Assembly (NCBI GenBank): GCA_018398765.1
Contig: JAHBMJ010001416.1
Coordinates: forward strand, 87,790 to 112,759
DNA: 24,970 nucleotides
Direction of reading: 5' to 3'
DNA from: Chromera velia
Taxonomy: Eukaryota > Sar > Chromeraceae
A program made the position numbers and the translations under genes. Shown one piece after another: positions 21,400-24,970 of this stretch. How positions within the stretch are numbered: the first letter of the stretch is position 1; every line of letters starts with the position of its first letter. The notes beneath the pieces are model-generated. The model searched no databases. It saw nothing but the letters and a program-made list of their open reading frames with translations, and was not told where the DNA came from.

Positions 21400-24303
21400 C
21401 TGCATGCAAGCAAGCAAGCAAACAAACAAACAAAACAAACAGACAGACACACAAATAAACAAACAAACAAACAAACAAACAAACAAACAGAGTCAGTGAG
21501 TGCACTCGGAGGGGTTCCCGTCTCTCTGCATGTGTAGGGATAAACTTAGACGGCAAAGAGGCCAAGGGAAGAAAGAGACGTAGGCCACAATGTCTGTCAC
21601 GCACGCACACGCCCTTGTTCGTCCACACACATGGGAGCATTCATGGGTGCATGCACGCATTCATGCCATGCCAGATCGTCCTGAATCGATGCACTGGTTG
21701 CCTGCCTCCCCTCCCCTCCCCTGCCCTGCCCCACCTGTCCAGGCATGGGAGAGGCGATCTCGTACTCCTGGTCTGTCTTCTTCGCAGGGTTCGCCATCGG
21801 GCCATCGTAGTGGAACACCCCGGCTGTGTCCTTCACCTGCATGGATGGATGGATATGCATACGGAGAGAGAGGGCGGGGGGAAGAGAGAGGAAAGTGGTG
21901 TGTGATCACATCGATGATGAGCACGTGGCGTGTTTTTCACCTGCATATGTACTTCCCTCCATGAAAAAAACTTTTGTTTCCCAACTGAAATCCAATCTTC
22001 TCCTGAATCTCTTTCAACATTTTGTCCTTCTCTGCAATGAGTGACATTGAGGCTGAGCTTCCTTCTTTCCTCTTCTCTCTTTCTGCATGGCCTCTCACAT
22101 CCTTTCCTCTCTTCTTTCCTTCCCCTCACTCACTCACTGATCGACTGACCGAGACAGACTGTTTCTCTGTGACCGTTGCTCCCGCTTTGGTCTTGGAGGT
22201 GAGCTTGATCTCCACCGTCCTGTGGCTCTTCTGCAGTGGGCCCACGCGGACGAGGCTGACGGTGACCTCGACAGACTCCTCGGGCCCCATTCCCTCTGAG
22301 GCCTTTGAGGGGTCTACGAAGACCTCCTTCAGCAGGGACACAGGGGCACTGAAGGAGAAGTGCTCCCCTGGAGCCATGCCGTAGAAGTACTCGGCAGAGG
22401 GCACGTGGGTGAGCATACGCCGTCCGGACTGCGGACACACACACACACACACACACATACACACACGCAGGCAGGCAGGCAGGCAGGCAGGGGCAGAGTG
22501 GGACGGGCGGACATTCGCCAAAGAATTGTCACAGACATGAATGCATCTGGTTGGACCAAATATTTCACCAAGACACGCCGTGCACAGAGAGCACGAGAAG
22601 GATTGGAAAGGACGAGAAGGGACATACATTGAGACAAAAAATAGAGAGAGACACGGGAAGAAGAAGAGGCCAGAAGGGCAAGCAGAGAATCAAGTCACAC
22701 CACACAATGCATTCCCTTTCTTACCACCCGAACCCCTCCATCTGTCCGACAGACAGACAGGCTGGCTGACCATTTGCTTCTTGATGTAGTCCGCGAAGAC
22801 CTTCGGGTACATCAAGGAAGACATCGCCTCTTCCTCTGAGACCTCGATTCCGAATCTGGACACGCAGCCGGAAGAAAAGAAAATATGCTTATGTGTCAAG
22901 AAAAGAACACATGAGTAAAGGGAGGAGAAACGAGAAAGCTGCAAACACACAGGCGGTGCAAAAGGGAGAGAGAGAGCTGAGATCGTCCAAGTCAGAATCC
23001 TGAATTCCAAAAATCAACAAAAAGGACATCGACTTAATTGCAGACGAACTACCTGGTTGACCGACCGAGTGACTGACTTTTCAGAGAGGCTTTTGATGTT
23101 TCCCTTCATGTCCTTCATTTTGTATGACTTCTGTATGAAAGAATACGCACGCACTGACGCACGCAAGGACTGACTTTTCAGAGAGGCTTTTGATGTTTCC
23201 CTTCATGTCCACTGGGGGCAGCTGTACTCCTGCTCTCCCTGTCCTCTTCTTCTGTCCCCTCAACACAATCTTCTCAATCTCAGAAGGAAAGCCTCTGTGG
23301 GGAAACCCGAGATCGCCCTTGAACAGACCGACCTGGAAGGAAAAATACAGACACAAACACAGGGAAACGTAAGCATACAGACAGGCAAATACAGGCAGAA
23401 GGAAATAAATCAAATGCATAATTTGATTCTGGATGGCACATCGAGACATGAATCGAGAGAGAGCGAGAGAGAAAAGCGCGGAGAAAAACAAAGAGACGGA
23501 CATGCATCGATGGGAAGGAAGTGTCGACCTACAAAGAACACCCCAAGGTAGATTGCCAAGCAGCCCGACAGACAAAGTGGAACCGAACGACGAAAGAAAA
23601 GGCACACGAAAAGCAAAGCAGAAAAGAGAGCTAGAGAAGAGAAGAGAGGAGAAGAGAGACCAACCACAGATTCCGGGAAGTCCACGGCTGCCCCCTTGAC
23701 GGGGTCCTTCAAATCCTCACACGTGAGCCCTCTATTTACGAGGAAGAGGGCCAAATCGCCCACGCACTTCGAAGAGGGCGTCACCTGCATGCAACGCGTC
23801 CGAATGGATGGATCAATTCAGCAGGGCATTCGATTGATGGATCTATGTATGCATGCACGCTCATTTCATGTATGTGTAGGGAAGGACCGAACACCACTTG
23901 CTCATTGAAGCCAACCGCATCTTTTTCCTTTCCCCTTATTCCTCCCCAATGCATTTATTTGGCTTTTTCGTTTGTCGATCCAATGAGTCAAAAGTCTCAA
24001 CGACGGACTGACTGAGTGATTGGCCGGCTGATTCATTGACGAACAGACTGACTGACCAACCTTGATGATGTCCCCGAAGAGCATGTTCACGTCTCTGTAG
24101 GTGTCGAGGACCGTCTCCCACTTGTCCCCGTACATGCCCAGCGAGTTGCACTGCACCAGTAGGTTGCTGTACTGCCCTCCAGGGATCTGATGGTCATACA
24201 CGCGCGCTGTCCCGGACAGCATGCCGCTCTCGAACACAGAGTAAACAGAGCTGCACACACACACACAGAGAGAGAGAGAGAGGGAGGGAGGGAGGGAGGG
24301 AGG

Positions 24304-24335
<32 letters not shown>

Positions 24336-24341
24336 GAGATA

Positions 24342-24381
<40 letters not shown>

Positions 24382-24763
24382 AACTCATGCAGAAAAAGGG
24401 ATCTAAATACACCCACGCATTCACTCACACAGCTTCCGGCCAGGCATGATCCAACGTCCCCATCACTCACTCTCATGCTTGGAGTAAGGCTGCGATCTTC
24501 TAACCAGCCCCCGTCAACAACTTCATTGCACTTATCCAGTCACACGAACGAGAGAGAAAACGACAAACATCGCAGTACACGATTTACCGACGCACGCACC
24601 CACGCACCGAATTCTTGCCCACAGTTCCTCGTATGGCGCGAGGTCCATGAACTTCATCTTCGTCTGTCTGGGCCCCCCCTCCGTCATGGCAACGAAAGCG
24701 TCCATTGAAGGCTGAGAAGTGCCGTCGGCAATGGAGGCGGCGCACACGTCCACAATCTCACAC
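21208..24763 (-). CDS. Pyruvate carboxylase, C-terminal part (8 exons)
   Basis: Pyruvate carboxylase makes oxaloacetate from pyruvate and bicarbonate with ATP, using a swinging biotin arm. Eight exons join with consistent phases into roughly 425 residues. They hold the end of the carboxyltransferase domain (DGTSQPSMDAFVAM, HQIPGGQYSNLL, GFPHRGFP, MYPKVFADY), the linker region, and the biotinyl domain with SAMKME, whose Lys is the biotin site. The TGA stop is at 21208-21210. The order and spacing follow animal and bacterial single-chain pyruvate carboxylases (about 1150-1200 residues). The biotin carboxylase domain and most of the carboxyltransferase domain lie right of the window, so targeting cannot be judged. 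Transcription runs toward the EGF gene on the same strand. Confidence 0.93.
21407..21490. repeat. (CAAG)n-(CAAA)n microsatellite
   Basis: In sense this is a (TTTG)n/(CTTG)n run before the CATGCAG acceptor of the last pyruvate carboxylase exon. Confidence 0.93.
21735..21836 (-). CDS. Pyruvate carboxylase exon (start of biotinyl domain)
   Basis: The exon is 102 nt, phase 0-0. The acceptor is CATGCAG and the donor GTGGGG. It encodes VKDTAGVFHYDGPMANPAKK and EIASPMPGQ, the entry into the biotinyl fold. Confidence 0.92.
22150..22428 (-). CDS. Pyruvate carboxylase exon (linker region before the biotinyl domain)
   Basis: The exon is 279 nt, phase 0-0. The acceptor is CCGCAG after (GT)n; the donor is GTCAGT. 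It encodes SGRRMLTHVPSAEYFYGMAP, VTVSLVRVGPLQKSHRTVEI and ends VTEKQSVS. Confidence 0.9.
22435..22490. repeat. (CA)n-(GGCA)n microsatellite
   Basis: A compound microsatellite before the acceptor of exon 22150-22428. Confidence 0.93.
22771..22855 (-). CDS. Pyruvate carboxylase exon
   Basis: The exon is 85 nt, phase 2 to 0. The acceptor is GTCCAG and the donor GTCAGC. It encodes FGIEVSEEEAMSSLMYPKVF and ADYIKKQM. Confidence 0.92.
23071..23210 (-). repeat. 43-bp duplication of an exon end plus donor
   Basis: 23168-23210 (exon end DMKGNIKSLSE with donor GTCAGTC) recurs exactly at 23071-23113, 97 bp away. The phase differs, so use of the second donor would shift frame. Confidence 0.92.
23175..23332 (-). 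CDS. Pyruvate carboxylase exon with duplicated 3' end
   Basis: The exon is 158 nt, phase 0 to 2. The acceptor is TTCCAG and the donor GTCAGT. It encodes VGLFKGDLGFPHRGFPSEIE and ends QLPPVDMKGNIKSLSE plus two bases. Its last 36 nt and donor are repeated in the following intron. Confidence 0.92.
23665..23784 (-). CDS. Pyruvate carboxylase exon
   Basis: The exon is 120 nt, phase 0-0. The acceptor is CATGCAG and the donor GTTGGT. It encodes VTPSSKCVGDLALFLVNRGL through AVDFPESV. Confidence 0.93.
24061..24250 (-). CDS. Pyruvate carboxylase exon (carboxyltransferase)
   Basis: The exon is 190 nt, phase 2 to 0. The acceptor GTGTGCAG lies after a (CT)n tract; the donor is GTTGGT. It encodes SVYSVFESGM, YDHQIPGGQYSNLL and MLFGDIIK. 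Confidence 0.93.
24253..24381. repeat. (CA)n-(GA)n/(GGGA)n microsatellite
   Basis: A long GA-rich tract before the acceptor of exon 24061-24250; in sense it supplies a CT-rich polypyrimidine tract. Confidence 0.95.
24608..24763 (-). CDS. Pyruvate carboxylase exon (carboxyltransferase)
   Basis: The exon is 156 nt, phase 2-2. The acceptor is GATCAG and the donor GTGCGT. It encodes CEIVDVCAASIADGTSQPSM and then KMKFMDLAPYEELWARI. The TSQPSM motif is typical of pyruvate carboxylase rather than oxaloacetate decarboxylase. Confidence 0.92.
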
Positions 24764-24970
24764 CTGATCTCATTCAATTGAATGTGCATGCATCTGTTTT
24801 TGTTAGCGTTTGTCTTTCCTTTCGCTGAGCAGAGCAGCAACAGAGACTGTGAAGAGAGACAACCCGTCCCCCTGCATCAACATAAAACAAAACCTCACAA
24901 ACACACCCCGGCATTCATGTCCCAAATGTCCCTCCCCTCCCTTCCCCCCTCCAGATAGAGAGAGAGACGG
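24764..24970. other. Intron of pyruvate carboxylase (right edge)
   Basis: No carboxylase-like coding stretch is seen here. The acceptor at 24764-24765 shows that this is intron leading to exons outside the window. Confidence 0.6.

Noticed and set aside
21134-21499. Plus-strand frame of 121 residues over the biotinyl exon
   Set aside because: Antisense shadow of the conserved AMKME exon; its C-terminus is microsatellite.

Overview
The window reads as intron-rich eukaryotic nuclear DNA. Both recognisable genes are on the minus strand. They are split into short exons with GT-AG introns and separated by long microsatellites ((GA)n, (GAAA)n, (CA)n). The organism cannot be fixed from the sequence. 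A protist with a repeat-rich nuclear genome, for example a chromerid-like alveolate, is my low-confidence guess.

Gene 1 covers about 328-17081, minus strand, and is incomplete at both ends. It encodes a large modular protein, probably secreted or surface-bound. In translation order I place: a beta-sandwich domain over two exons (17081-16771, 16323-15918); one EGF fused to that second exon; five single-exon EGF modules (14783-12644); an F5/8 type C (discoidin) domain (12317-11724); a possible 42-nt mini-exon; nine EGF modules (10685-6588); a Sushi/CCP module (5912-5691); seven EGF modules (4849-2318, plus 5357-5235); a PPC-like (bacterial pre-peptidase C-terminal) beta-sandwich over two exons (1915-1656, 1118-932); and a longer EGF exon (495-328). 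That is about 23 EGF modules. Most are 120-126 nt, bounded by phase-1 introns, and keep the DxDEC calcium-binding start and the Cx[DN]xxxx[FY]xC hydroxylation-type motif. This regular 1-1 phasing lets modules be duplicated or skipped without breaking frame. Several modules look damaged: 10225-10105 lacks 2 nt, 7932-7811 lacks 1 nt, 10685-10569 has lost its AG acceptor, and 8348-8255 has a broken last disulfide loop.

Gene 2 covers 24763-21208, minus strand, and is the C-terminal part of pyruvate carboxylase. Eight exons join in frame. They hold the end of the carboxyltransferase domain (DGTSQPSM, IPGGQYSN, FPHRGFP) and the biotinyl domain (SAMKME), with a TGA stop at 21208-21210. The N-terminal half lies beyond the right edge.

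The roughly 4 kb between them (17.1-21.2 kb) has no convincing gene. It contains a sharply AT-rich island (about 18.83-19.56 kb), a GC-rich hairpin cluster just before it, and polypyrimidine/polypurine tracts.

The most unusual feature is repeated partial duplication of splice junctions. Short exon ends plus their splice sites are copied into the neighbouring intron: donors at 2.2, 3.5-3.7, 9.7 and 23.1 kb, and acceptors at 9.33-9.52 kb. Two assembly problems are visible. One is a 71-N gap inside (GA)n. The other is a perfect ~734-bp direct duplication with a single N at the junction, which probably is an unmerged contig overlap.
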